45,609 nt of DNA from CAYJAD01 sp964370015 (GCA_964370015.1 CAYJHD010000012.1:1-45609), one strand, 5' to 3'; shown: positions 33,213-41,293, numbered from the stretch's first letter. Numbers and translations are program-made. The notes: generated by a model from the letters alone, not told the origin.

Positions 33213-33248
33213 GGGATAGTTTTCATGAAGAAGACTATCCCTTTTTTT
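33213..33248 (+). terminator. Terminator of the tol operon
   Basis: GGGATAGTTTTC pairs with GAAGACTATCCC (one G-T wobble) across a five-base loop and is followed by TTTTTTT. It starts 30 bases after the tolB stop. Confidence 0.92.
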
Positions 33249-33326
33249 AGGTGCAAAAACACATCCAAACAACATTACCCATGCGCTACGTCTACGCAAG
33301 CATCCCTCTTTCCTGCATGTAGGCAC

Positions 33327-33361
33327 AAAAAGGCCGCTCCCCATGCGGAAAGCGGCTCTTA
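33327..33361 (-). terminator. Terminator of the secreted Pro/Ala-rich gene
   Basis: On the minus strand GCCGCT and AGCGGC (plus 33351-33356 and 33333-33338) are separated by a 12-base loop and followed by CTTTTTG. It is about 75 bases after the stop of the gene ending at 33436. Confidence 0.7.
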
Positions 33362-33435
33362 AAAATATATACAATTCTCTTAACAGATTGCTAAATACTC
33401 TTTGTGCTAAGAGAGTTTCTGATGAAATATCCTGT

Positions 33436-34380
33436 TCATCGTGTACCCACAGATTGAGCAGGCCCATCATACAGCGAAGATGTGGACCCGGCGGGACGGC
33501 TTATGCCCTCGGGGCCGTAATCTTCCAACAAGCTGGGACTGGCAGTCCTTGGCATGGCTCGCACCGGAGCTGCGTTTTGAGCAGGGCTGGCAGGAGCTTT
33601 GGCAGTGGGGGTAGGTTCTGTTTTAGGAGCCACAGCCTCAGCTTTGGGTTTGGTGGCCACGGGAGTTGTGGGCTTCACAGATGCAGGTGTCAGCACAGGC
33701 TTGGCCACAGGTTTAGCCACAGGCTTGTGCGAGACACTACCTTTTACCACAGCAGGAGCCGGCGTCACTTTTTTGGTGGCAGTGACCTTGGGCTTAGTAA
33801 CGCGAGCGCGCACCACGCGAGGCTTGGGGTATAAAGGCGGCGCATGTACCAGGGCAGGATCTTTCAAAGGTCTGCCATTGGTATTCATTTGTATGGGGCC
33901 ACGCAAGGCATCATATTGCAAGCGAGCACCACCATGGCGCATCCACACTTCTCCCAGGCTAGGATTGGGGCCTGCCGGCATGGGCTGATTGGAAACATAC
34001 CCGCCCACGGCATAGGTGCCAGGTGCTTGTTGCGCTTGCTGTGGCTGTGCATATTGCGCTGGTGCAGACTGCATGGGCGCAGAAGCCGCCGGAGCAGCAC
34101 CAGAGGGCAAATAAGTGGGTGCGTAGCTGGCCGTGGGAGAAGCCCCTTGCAATTGCGGCGCGGCCACCTTGGGGCCATTGGGGTTTACGCGGTACATATT
34201 ACAAAATTCACACGGAGGGCATTCCACCAAGATGGCAGGATTTGTGGGAGAAGGCACCATGGGCACCGGGGGTGAAGGTTTAGGCGCAGGAGGCGCCCCT
34301 GCCAAGGCAGGTAAAACCATAAGCATCATAAGGGCCACGATGACGAACATCACACGTAAGCAAGAGGATATGTGAAACAT
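33436..34380 (-). CDS. Secreted Pro/Ala/Lys-rich protein with a CxxCxxC motif, function unknown
   Basis: This 314-residue protein begins with a signal peptide (about 1-27, MFVIVALMMLMVLPALAG core). A Pro-rich stretch and LVECPPCEFCNMY follow, with cysteines at 54, 57 and 60. It continues through Gln/Ala/Pro-rich sequence (SAPAQYAQPQQAQQAPGTYAVGG) and a short ordered-looking block (GEVWMRHGGARLQYDALRGPIQMNTNGRPL, about 144-173). A basic Ala/Pro/Lys/Val-rich tail follows. GGGAGAAAG ahead of the first ATG supports the start. The cysteines lack a following His, so they do not form a c-type heme site; metal binding or disulfides are possible. It is convergent with the tol operon. The composition suggests an envelope or surface protein, and I do not recognise a family. 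Confidence 0.7.
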   Translation of the reverse strand: MFHISSCLRVMFVIVALMMLMVLPALAGAPPAPKPSPPVPMVPSPTNPAILVECPPCEFCNMYRVNPNGPKVAAPQLQGASPTASYAPTYLPSGAAPAASAPMQSAPAQYAQPQQAQQAPGTYAVGGYVSNQPMPAGPNPSLGEVWMRHGGARLQYDALRGPIQMNTNGRPLKDPALVHAPPLYPKPRVVRARVTKPKVTATKKVTPAPAVVKGSVSHKPVAKPVAKPVLTPASVKPTTPVATKPKAEAVAPKTEPTPTAKAPASPAQNAAPVRAMPRTASPSLLEDYGPEGISRPAGSTSSLYDGPAQSVGTR

Positions 34381-34627
34381 GGTCTTTCTCCCAATGTAAA
34401 ATCACCTGTGTCTTAAGCAGAGTACACGAGCTTCATTTTGCCATGTATGTCCGCAAGCACGCTCATAAAAACTTGTTAAGCCTAAAAACATGGCACAGCA
34501 CATGCTTATGCCTGTACATACTTACTGTACTACTTTGAAAACATTTTCAAGGCAACTAAAACATATATCGGTACATATGCGCAAAAGCTTAGAGCGTGTA
34601 ACGATATCAGAGGGCTGAAAGCGATTA

Positions 34628-34668
34628 CTGGGGGAAAACCTTTTCTGAAGAAAAGGTTCTTCCCCCAG
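34628..34668. repeat. Long hairpin of a dispersed-repeat type
   Basis: CTGGGGGAAAACCTTTT and AAAAGGTTCTTCCCCCAG pair over 17 base pairs with one bulge and a six-base loop. The sequence GACCCCCTTTCCAAAAAACT follows. No T run follows, so it is not an ordinary terminator. I recall closely similar GGGGGAA/TTCCCCC hairpins with the same CAGACCCCCTTTCC tail from Desulfovibrio genomes. Confidence 0.75.
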
Positions 34669-34869
34669 ACCCCCTTTCCAAAAAACTTCAATTGCGGCAA
34701 CGTCTTACCTTTGAGAACTACATTTTACCGCAATGTACATTTGTAAAAAATATATTTTATGTTTAGCTCGTAATCCTACAAAGAGATTTTTCACTGGCTT
34801 TGTCAGCAATCTGAGAGCGCACAACGCCCTTACCCCTTGACCTCACAAGGGGCTATGGGGCATGATGCA

Positions 34870-34878
34870 TGGTATAAA
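34870..34878 (+). promoter_or_regulatory. Extended -10 box before the shikimate-kinase-like gene
   Basis: TGGTATAAA lies about 49 bases before the chosen ATG at 34927. No good -35 hexamer is seen at the usual distance. Confidence 0.4.
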
Positions 34879-34926
34879 TATAAGATACCTTCTAGAATTG
34901 CCCACACAGAGAGAAAAGGATGCCCC

Positions 34927-35475
34927 ATGACATTTACCCCAGCAGAACCCAAAAGCCATAAGACGCCATGTATCACCCTCATCGGCATGCCCGGCATTGG
35001 CAAATCCACCGTGGGCCTTGCTCTGGCAAAAGATTTAGACTGGGCCTTTGTGGACACCGACTATATCATTGAGTCCCTCTACGGTGTGCCTTTACAAAAG
35101 GTCACCGACGCCATGAGCAAGGAAGAATTTTTAGATGTGGAAGGGCAAGTCATCCAATCTTTACGCCTTTTCCGCACCATCATAGCCACCGGTGGCAGTG
35201 TTATTTATCGCGAAGAAGCCATGGCTCATTTGCGTAGTTTGGGACCTGTAGTATATTTGCATGCGCCTTTGGATCTCATCCTTGAGCGTATTGCCCGCAA
35301 TCCGCAACGCGGCATTGCCATTGCGCCCGGGCAAACCATTGAAGACCTTTTTGAAGAGCGCGCTGCTCTATATACCAAGTATGCGCAATGCTCCTTGGAT
35401 GTGACAAGCTTCAGCCCCGAAGAATGCGTAAAAACACTTCTGCATCTTTTGCGCACCGAAAGGCTTATGCCTTAA
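34927..35475 (+). CDS. Shikimate-kinase-like P-loop kinase
   Basis: This 182-residue protein of the shikimate kinase/NMP kinase fold has Walker A GMPGIGKST (K26) and the DTD motif (D43, D45) that binds shikimate and Mg in AroK. IATGGSV corresponds to the GGG motif, and EERAALY is family-typical. Two features differ from AroK. The substrate-binding Arg of the FRxxE motif is Leu here (EEFLDVEG, L69), and the GGG motif is shortened to GGS. The lid keeps an Arg (NPQRGIAI) but not the RPLL sequence. It may therefore act on a different small-molecule alcohol. I start at the ATG at 34927, preceded by AAAAGGA; a longer frame from 34837 lacks one. It stands alone between terminators and a divergent region. 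Confidence 0.8.
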   Translation: MTFTPAEPKSHKTPCITLIGMPGIGKSTVGLALAKDLDWAFVDTDYIIESLYGVPLQKVTDAMSKEEFLDVEGQVIQSLRLFRTIIATGGSVIYREEAMAHLRSLGPVVYLHAPLDLILERIARNPQRGIAIAPGQTIEDLFEERAALYTKYAQCSLDVTSFSPEECVKTLLHLLRTERLMP

Positions 35476-35514
35476 GTGTTGCGTAATTTTTTTAAGAGCA
35501 TTTTCCCATATAAA

Positions 35515-35546
35515 AAGGCGTACCCGAGAGTACGCCTTACTTTTTT
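35515..35546. terminator. Bidirectional terminator
   Basis: AAGGCGTAC (35515-35523) pairs with GTACGCCTT (35530-35538) with a six-base loop. ACTTTTTT follows on the plus side and TTTTTATA on the minus side. It serves both the kinase-like gene and the convergent secreted-protein gene. Confidence 0.88.
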
Positions 35547-35973
35547 ACTTTTGGTGATATAACCACTTGCCCTTAGTGTAGGCAAGAATTTCTGTCATTT
35601 TCCGCGTGCGCTCTCGCGAGCACGGGGCCTGTAAAGCTTCTGCCTTGCTGGCTCCCTTGCAGATGAAATGCAGTTCATTATATTTTACCATGCCCACATA
35701 ATCCTGCCCCTGCCCTTTGTGCAATTGGGTGCTCACATTGGTGGTATCTATGGCTATATAACGTGCCACATAGGCTCCGCCTTCTTGGCTAACGGCCTTT
35801 TGGCTTGGCTTTGGCAAAACATTTTGTGCCGCGTGGTTCACCAATTGCGTTGCCACAGCGTCCAATTGCGCTTTGACACGAGCCTCAGAAGCATGAGCAA
35901 TGTCTTGCCCCATGAAGCTCACTGCGCAAGTTAGCACCATACCCACACAAAGCTTTGGCAAAAAATGTTTCAT
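35545..35973 (-). CDS. Small secreted protein of unknown function, downstream of the VWA-OmpA gene
   Basis: This 142-residue protein has a signal peptide (MKHFLPKLCVGMVLTCAVSFM..., cleavage after AHA, about residue 28). The mature domain is about 114 residues with two cysteines (in FICKGAS and QAPCSRER) that may form a disulfide. I start at the ATG at 35973, which has CAGGA six bases upstream. A TTG six codons earlier is the alternative. The stop of the VWA-OmpA gene lies 21 bases before this start, so the two are co-transcribed and this protein may work with it at the cell envelope. The sequence (VARYIAIDTTNVSTQLHKG, YVGMVKYNELHFICKG) recalls no family I can name. Confidence 0.75.
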   Translation of the reverse strand: MKHFLPKLCVGMVLTCAVSFMGQDIAHASEARVKAQLDAVATQLVNHAAQNVLPKPSQKAVSQEGGAYVARYIAIDTTNVSTQLHKGQGQDYVGMVKYNELHFICKGASKAEALQAPCSRERTRKMTEILAYTKGKWLYHQK

Positions 35974-35994
35974 ATAGTGTCCTGCGTCCAAGAA

Positions 35995-36996
35995 TTATTC
36001 TTGGAAAAGTAATTCCACACGGCGGTTTAAATAACGGCCTTCGGAGGTTTGATTGTCGTACTTATAGGACTTACCGCGGCCCATGGCACTCAAGCGTCCT
36101 GCGGGCACACCTTGTTGCATGAGGAATGTTTGCACCGCTTGTGCGCGTCTTTCAGAAAGCCCCACATTGTAAGCATCATCGCCGATGAAGTCGGTCCAGC
36201 CCTCAATGAATACACGTTTATTGGGATAATTCTTAATGATGATGGCAGCAGCCATGAGAGTATTTTGTGCAGCGGCGTCCAATACGGCGGAGTCAAAAGC
36301 AAAGTTCACACCACGTAAAACCACCACTTCTTCTGTTTCATCGCACCAAATATCCAAAACAAATTTCTTCAAAGCTGCGTCATCAGAAGCGAGCACCACG
36401 CCCTCTGCCACTTTGGCGGCGGGGTTCAAGGCGGCCACGGTGGCAATCATTTCTTTTTCCTTTTCGGTTTCAGCAAAGGAAATTATATGCACCACCATGC
36501 CACGTTGCGTAGCATAAATATTTCTTACCACGTCCACCAAGTTCACACCGCGGTTATTGCCACCGTCGGTGACTAAAATAATGGCGGCATTACGTTGCAT
36601 GCCGGCAATCCATGGCTCATAGGTTTGCAAACCCGTGCCCAAGGGGGTGAGACGGCCGTACACGGCAAAATCGCTGTGTAAGTTATTTAATGCGCCTTGC
36701 ATGCCTGCGCGGTCCCAAGGACCTTGATTAACAATGCTTGTGGCAGGAGCCAAAGTATGCAAGCCACCGGCATAATCCAATTGCGGAATAACGGCATTAA
36801 TGCGCTGCAAAACTACCTTAGCAATATCTACCTTGGGCTCATCAATACGTGAGTGCGAAAGCATCATGGAGCCGGAATAGTCTACCAAAAAGTCAAAACT
36901 GGCAATTTTTTTGCCACAAATAAGCTCGGCTTTTGCAAAAGAAGGCACCAAAGCCATTACCATCAATAAAAATATAAGTTTGCGTAAAAAAAGCAC
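35995..36996 (-). CDS. Periplasmic VWA-OmpA fusion (von Willebrand A domain plus peptidoglycan-binding OmpA domain)
   Basis: This 333-residue protein has a signal peptide cleaved after AKA (residue 23). A VWA domain with an intact metal-ion-dependent adhesion site follows: DYSGS at 39-43, a Thr in LTPLGTGLQT and VTDGGNN. After it comes an OmpA-like domain (about 225-333) with GVNFAFDSAVL, WTDFIGDDAYNVGLSERRAQAV (the TD and R that hold diaminopimelate) and GKSYKYDNQTSEGRYLNRRVEL. The start is a GTG at 36996, because a perfect AGGAGG lies four bases before it. The longer ATG frame at 37029 would place that site inside the gene. It should bind peptidoglycan and a protein or metal-dependent ligand in the periplasm. 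It is not a classical Pal, since it lacks a lipobox. Confidence 0.87.
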   Translation of the reverse strand: MLFLRKLIFLLMVMALVPSFAKAELICGKKIASFDFLVDYSGSMMLSHSRIDEPKVDIAKVVLQRINAVIPQLDYAGGLHTLAPATSIVNQGPWDRAGMQGALNNLHSDFAVYGRLTPLGTGLQTYEPWIAGMQRNAAIILVTDGGNNRGVNLVDVVRNIYATQRGMVVHIISFAETEKEKEMIATVAALNPAAKVAEGVVLASDDAALKKFVLDIWCDETEEVVVLRGVNFAFDSAVLDAAAQNTLMAAAIIIKNYPNKRVFIEGWTDFIGDDAYNVGLSERRAQAVQTFLMQQGVPAGRLSAMGRGKSYKYDNQTSEGRYLNRRVELLFQE

Positions 36997-37128
36997 AATT
37001 CCTCCTAGACACATTCTCAAACGTGGCAATTTTCAGATATTTTACGAAACACTTTACGCTTCGCACATAATTCTATATAAGATTTTTATACACTTAGCAA
37101 TATATTATCCTATGGATACCATATCTTA

Positions 37129-37142
37129 ACACCCATGGGTGT
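37129..37142. promoter_or_regulatory. 14-bp palindrome in the divergent region
   Basis: ACACCCATGGGTGT is a perfect dyad between the divergent VWA-OmpA and racemase genes. A smaller dyad, TATCC-TAT-GGATA, lies at 37106-37118. They are possible operators. Confidence 0.35.
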
Positions 37143-37265
37143 CAGACTACTAGACAATTTCTCGCAACGCACGGTCTTTAGAGTTTAGCTAAGCCTTCGC
37201 ACATACTCTGTAGCTAATCTCTTAGACATGCCATGCCTAACGCCGTAAGCTTATGGAGCCTGCCC

Positions 37266-38129
37266 ATGCCTACACTACCTTTTTATAAAGTGAGCCCCAG
37301 CGGCAATACTACTATTTTATTGGAAGGCCTACATTTAAGCACAGAACAAATGCTTGATATTTCATCCAAAGCCCTCTGCCCAACGCATCTTGGCGGTGAG
37401 CAAGTGGGTTTTGTGGATGTGCAAAAGGGCATCTTACGCATGGCCGGCGGTGAATTTTGCGGCAACGCCACCAGAGCCTTGGGCTTGCTCATGGCCACGC
37501 AGGGCGGTTGCCTGGAGCCTGGTTGTTCATGGCAAGGTTGCATAAGTACGTCGGGCTTTGATCAGCCTTTGCACGTGACGGTGAAGATGCCCGAAGTGGA
37601 TAATATTCGGCATGGGCACGATGTATCCTTACACATTCCCGTTACCACGCCACCCCTCATGCGAGAGCTGGCCAAAGGTATTGTGCTGGTGAGTTTGCCT
37701 GGCATTAGCCATTTGCTCATCGATGCAGAAATCTATCCTTTTTCGGAAAAACATTGGCAAGAAAACGCCCATGATTTACGCAAAAAATTTGCTCTGGAGC
37801 ATTTTCCCGCCGTGGGATGCCTTTGGTGGCAAGCCATTAAAGGGCCGCACTCTCAGCATTTATTGTGTGCTTTAGACATGCACCCTGTGGTACTGGTGAA
37901 AAATCCCTATACCTTATATTATGAAAATGCCTGTGGTTCCGGCACATTGGCCTTGGGACTTTGGTTGCAAAGACACAGCGGCAAAGAAGAATTTTACGTG
38001 CGCCAACCGGGCGGTTATTTAAGCCTTTCGCTCCATAAAGCCCCCCTTCCTCAAGAGGGACTCACGGCCATCTTGGGCGGCCCTGTGCATCTTGTGGCCC
38101 AAGGGCAAACCTATTTTAGCAATGTGTAA
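37266..38129 (+). CDS. DapF-fold amino-acid racemase/epimerase
   Basis: This 287-residue protein of the diaminopimelate-epimerase superfamily carries the two catalytic cysteines: C65 in GGEFCGNATR and C223 in NACGSGTLALG. The first differs from DapF's CGNGxRC, and the substrate loops (for example residues 135-170) are unlike DapF, so the substrate need not be diaminopimelate. Cofactor-independent racemisation of an amino or imino acid is the expected chemistry. I start at 37266 because GGAG lies seven bases upstream of that ATG, while the ATG at 37233 has no site. It is followed after 26 bases by the 1016-residue membrane protein, and the pair looks like an operon. It is divergent from the VWA-OmpA gene. 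Confidence 0.83.
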   Translation: MPTLPFYKVSPSGNTTILLEGLHLSTEQMLDISSKALCPTHLGGEQVGFVDVQKGILRMAGGEFCGNATRALGLLMATQGGCLEPGCSWQGCISTSGFDQPLHVTVKMPEVDNIRHGHDVSLHIPVTTPPLMRELAKGIVLVSLPGISHLLIDAEIYPFSEKHWQENAHDLRKKFALEHFPAVGCLWWQAIKGPHSQHLLCALDMHPVVLVKNPYTLYYENACGSGTLALGLWLQRHSGKEEFYVRQPGGYLSLSLHKAPLPQEGLTAILGGPVHLVAQGQTYFSNV

Positions 38130-38155
38130 GACTCGTCCATTATAAAGGAAATGCC

Positions 38156-41100
38156 ATGCTCGGAAGAAGTTTCTTTTTTGACAAGCAAGACCATGAACTG
38201 CTTACCTTTGTTAATAAAGTTCTTATCATGCAAAGGGAGGATAGAGTCAGCGAAGACATGCTACATGTCAATTTGCACCCCCATGGCATAAAAACCTTAG
38301 CCCTTTCGCGGGATATGCGCGTGGCCAATGCCATGATTCGCCTGCTTGGCAGCACCAAGGATGATGACCCTGCCTACCGCCTACAAGCTTTGCGCACCCT
38401 TTTTGATGAGATGCTCAATAGTGCCTTGACGGAGTTTCGCCGCAATACGGCGCGCGTTTTGGTGGAAATAATGAAAGCCCTCATCCGCGCTCAAGGAAAT
38501 ACGGAAAAGCAACTGTATCTTGCCAGTGATTTTCGCCGTGTGGCGCAGGGCAAGCCACATATTGTGCGTAAGTATCTCAAAGAGTACGGCCTTTTGGAAA
38601 TGCCGGAAACGTGGTCACAGCTCACCTTTGACCATCACGTGCACGATGCCAACTCCAAGGGGCGCAAAAGCCCCACGCACCTCATTATGGATAGTGCCCT
38701 CAAGGGCATTCGCTATCTTACGGTTATTTATTATAATTTCATTGACGAAGAAGCCGCTTCCGAACTTTTACACGCGGCGCAAATCATTGGTTTGCATTTA
38801 CGCATTGGCATTGAATTTTCTCTGCCCTTTGATGAAAAACATGTGCAATTTGTTTGGGCGCCAAGATATGCATCCAACCCTGTCAAGTTCATGGAATTTT
38901 TGGCAGAAAAGCCCGTGCAAGTGCTCATGCAAAGCGGTCGCGAAGCTTCGGCATGGCGCGCCCTTGGCGTGTACGACCTTTTGCAAGCATGGAATAGCAC
39001 CCATTGCCAGCATTTGGCCCAAGCCATTGGCGCGGACGTTCAAGAGCTTGGCCCCATTAGCCAAGAAAATTTCAAAATTTGCGTTGGTGCAGGGCAAGCC
39101 TCTCTGAATCATTTGGCTGAGTGTATTTACAATCACATAACGCCGGCCTTGAAAGCTCGCCGCAAAGAAATTATTAAGCAAGCCAAGGATCTTAGCACTC
39201 AAAATCAGCAACAACAGTTGGACATTTTGCAAGAGCAAAAAGCTCTGCTCAATGAGCTGTCCATAGAGTATATTTATGATACCTATGTGAACCCGGCTTT
39301 GGAGAAAAATGTCAACCTTTGCACCATCAGCAAAAACGATCCCAATCGTCCGGAACTTTTGCGCTTAACGCCGCTCTCTTTGCTGGATTGGATCACTTCC
39401 ATTCAGTCTGGGGGCTTTCTCACCTTGCAGGTGGGTCGCTTAACCTGCGAAGATGTGCTGGTGCTTTTATGGCAATGCCAGGGGCTCATATCCCACTTGG
39501 AAGTTTTCAATGTGCAACAATGGCAAGACGGCCGATTGGAGCATATTGAAGCCATTAACGCCTTGCAACAAGCACTGAACTTGGGCTCTGCGCCGCGCTT
39601 GAAAAACATTGTCTTGCTCTTGCTACAAGAAAGAGAAGCACAAGATGCTGAGCTGCAGGACTGCCCACAGCATAAAAGGCGTAAGGAAGTATTGCGCGAG
39701 ATTTTGAGCAATATCATGTCATTGAAGAATTTGTACTCTTCGCCCAAATTACGCTCCCGCATGGGTACCAATACCACCGACCGCACCAATAGCCATAGAC
39801 ATATGGGCTTGGTTTTTCCCGAAACCTTACCACGTAGTGCTGCAAAAATTTTGGCCAAAGAGGGCAAAGTTGACGAAGTGCCCTTCACCATAGACATACA
39901 TTATCTTGTACGCCATACCCCCAGTAAGGTGCTGGCGCAAAAAAGCCTCTTCACGCGCATTATTCGGTCATTACCGGGCGGTGCGCAATACGGCTATGTG
40001 AAGAAAAAAGAGTGGCGCAGTCATTCTGCTTCAGCCGTCTATGGCAAAGAAAGCAATATTTGCTTGCTGGAAAGCCTACAAAAGAAAGAAAAAGTGGTGG
40101 CAAAAGAAGGTACACTGCCTCCCAAGGAGCACCTTAATACCAATCTTTCCAATGTGCTGAAAGTTATTTTGGGCTTTATTCCAGCCAGCTTTGCCTTTTA
40201 TTATACCCAAACATGGTGGGTACTGGCGTGGTTTGGCCCCGTCATTTGGTTTGGCATCACCGGTGTGCGCAATATTGTGCAATTTGTGGTGGCAGGCAGA
40301 GGGCTACATCGCTATAGTCTCATGCGCTGGAATGAACACGTGAGCTGGTCGCGCCTGTGTGATTCTCTGCTCTATACGGGCTTTTCGGTGCCACTCTTGG
40401 AATTGGGCGTGCGTACCTTACTGCTACAAGATTTGCTCAACATGAATACCACCACCCACACCGTGCTGGTGTATACCATCATGTCTGTGGTCAATGGTTT
40501 GTATATCTCTTGGCATAATATCATTCGCGGCTTGCCCAAAGAGGCCGTCATAGGCAATCTTTTCCGCTCTGCCCTTGCCATCCCCATGGCTTTGCTCTTC
40601 AACACGCTGGTGCTGGATTTTCTTATCTACGTGGCGCAAGTGGACAATGCACAAGCACTGGTGGCCACATCTTCTGCCATCATTTCTAAGATGGCCTCAG
40701 ACACGGTGGCGGCCCTCATTGAAGGCTATGCAGACAAGAAAAACCTTGTCCGTATGCGCACTTGGGACTATAAGAGTAAGCTTAGGGACCTTTTCCAAAC
40801 CTATGTACGTTTGGATTTGGCCTTTCCCCATGAAGATATCAACGACATGCTACGTTCACCGCGTGTGCTTTTACAAAGGGTGGCGGACAAAGATAAAAAA
40901 CTCTATGCGGAAATCATTATCAACGCCCTTGATTTACAATATTTTTGGTACTATCGACCGCGCTCCAAAGAGGTCTGTAAAAAGTACGTGCAGCGCATGA
41001 CCCAAGAAGAACGCACGGCCTTTGCCTTTTTGCAACTGGTGCTCATGCAAGAAAGACATGTGAGTCAGCTCTTTGTGGATGGTTTGGTGGGGCGCAATTT

Positions 41101-41206
41101 TAGCCCTTCATTGGCTTTTTACCTTAAAACGCATCGTGAATATGTGAAAACACAATTGCAGCTCTGCGCCGTAAAGTATGACGACGAAGATCAAGACGCG
41201 GTCTAA
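38156..41206 (+). CDS. 1016-residue protein with PHP-like domain and C-terminal membrane region
   Basis: No named family is recognised. Residues 1-150 are helical and soluble. Residues 155-300 look like a degenerate PHP (polymerase/histidinol-phosphatase) metal domain: FDHHVHDANSKGRKSP (H161, H163), then ALKGIRYLTVIYYNF where DHD is expected, then LHLRIGIEFSLPF (E220). A central 350-660 segment contains a Gln-rich coiled-coil-like stretch (about 340-370) and leucine-rich sequence (SGGFLTLQVGRLTCEDVLVLLWQ). About five membrane segments lie between 660 and 830 (for example GFIPASFAFYY, YTIMSVVNGLYISWHNII and LAIPMALLFNTLVLDFLIYV). A soluble C-terminal domain of about 180 residues ends acidic (KYDDEDQDAV). 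AAAGGA precedes the ATG. Its operon partner is the racemase. The metal site lacks several ligands, so enzymatic activity is uncertain. Confidence 0.75.
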   Translation: MLGRSFFFDKQDHELLTFVNKVLIMQREDRVSEDMLHVNLHPHGIKTLALSRDMRVANAMIRLLGSTKDDDPAYRLQALRTLFDEMLNSALTEFRRNTARVLVEIMKALIRAQGNTEKQLYLASDFRRVAQGKPHIVRKYLKEYGLLEMPETWSQLTFDHHVHDANSKGRKSPTHLIMDSALKGIRYLTVIYYNFIDEEAASELLHAAQIIGLHLRIGIEFSLPFDEKHVQFVWAPRYASNPVKFMEFLAEKPVQVLMQSGREASAWRALGVYDLLQAWNSTHCQHLAQAIGADVQELGPISQENFKICVGAGQASLNHLAECIYNHITPALKARRKEIIKQAKDLSTQNQQQQLDILQEQKALLNELSIEYIYDTYVNPALEKNVNLCTISKNDPNRPELLRLTPLSLLDWITSIQSGGFLTLQVGRLTCEDVLVLLWQCQGLISHLEVFNVQQWQDGRLEHIEAINALQQALNLGSAPRLKNIVLLLLQEREAQDAELQDCPQHKRRKEVLREILSNIMSLKNLYSSPKLRSRMGTNTTDRTNSHRHMGLVFPETLPRSAAKILAKEGKVDEVPFTIDIHYLVRHTPSKVLAQKSLFTRIIRSLPGGAQYGYVKKKEWRSHSASAVYGKESNICLLESLQKKEKVVAKEGTLPPKEHLNTNLSNVLKVILGFIPASFAFYYTQTWWVLAWFGPVIWFGITGVRNIVQFVVAGRGLHRYSLMRWNEHVSWSRLCDSLLYTGFSVPLLELGVRTLLLQDLLNMNTTTHTVLVYTIMSVVNGLYISWHNIIRGLPKEAVIGNLFRSALAIPMALLFNTLVLDFLIYVAQVDNAQALVATSSAIISKMASDTVAALIEGYADKKNLVRMRTWDYKSKLRDLFQTYVRLDLAFPHEDINDMLRSPRVLLQRVADKDKKLYAEIIINALDLQYFWYYRPRSKEVCKKYVQRMTQEERTAFAFLQLVLMQERHVSQLFVDGLVGRNFSPSLAFYLKTHREYVKTQLQLCAVKYDDEDQDAV

Positions 41207-41267
41207 TCTATTTATATTATAAAACATTTATTACATTCTTGTTAGCGGTTTCTTTTTAGAAAAATAT

Positions 41268-41293
41268 ACATAAAGGACATAAACACTTTATGT
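41268..41293. promoter_or_regulatory. Inverted repeat, possible enhancer of the sigma54 promoter
   Basis: ACATAAAG and CTTTATGT are exact complements separated by ten bases. They are centred about 150 bases before the predicted start of the sigma54 promoter at 41407-41422, where enhancer-binding proteins usually bind. A CCACGTGG palindrome lies at 41317-41324. Confidence 0.4.

Larger units (their letters stand above)
34381..34926. other. Divergent intergenic region with hairpin repeat
   Basis: These 546 bases lie between divergent genes. Present are a sigma54-like TGGCAC-N5-ATGCT match (34491-34506, plus strand, GG-N10-GC correct), a long hairpin (34628-34668) and an extended -10 box (34870-34878) for the kinase-like gene. 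The sigma54-like site is more than 400 bases from that gene and is weak evidence on its own. No coding sequence was seen. Confidence 0.45.

Noticed and set aside
33436..34380. c-type cytochrome from the CPPCEFC motif
   Set aside because: A heme c site needs His after the second Cys; here it is Glu, and after the third Asn.
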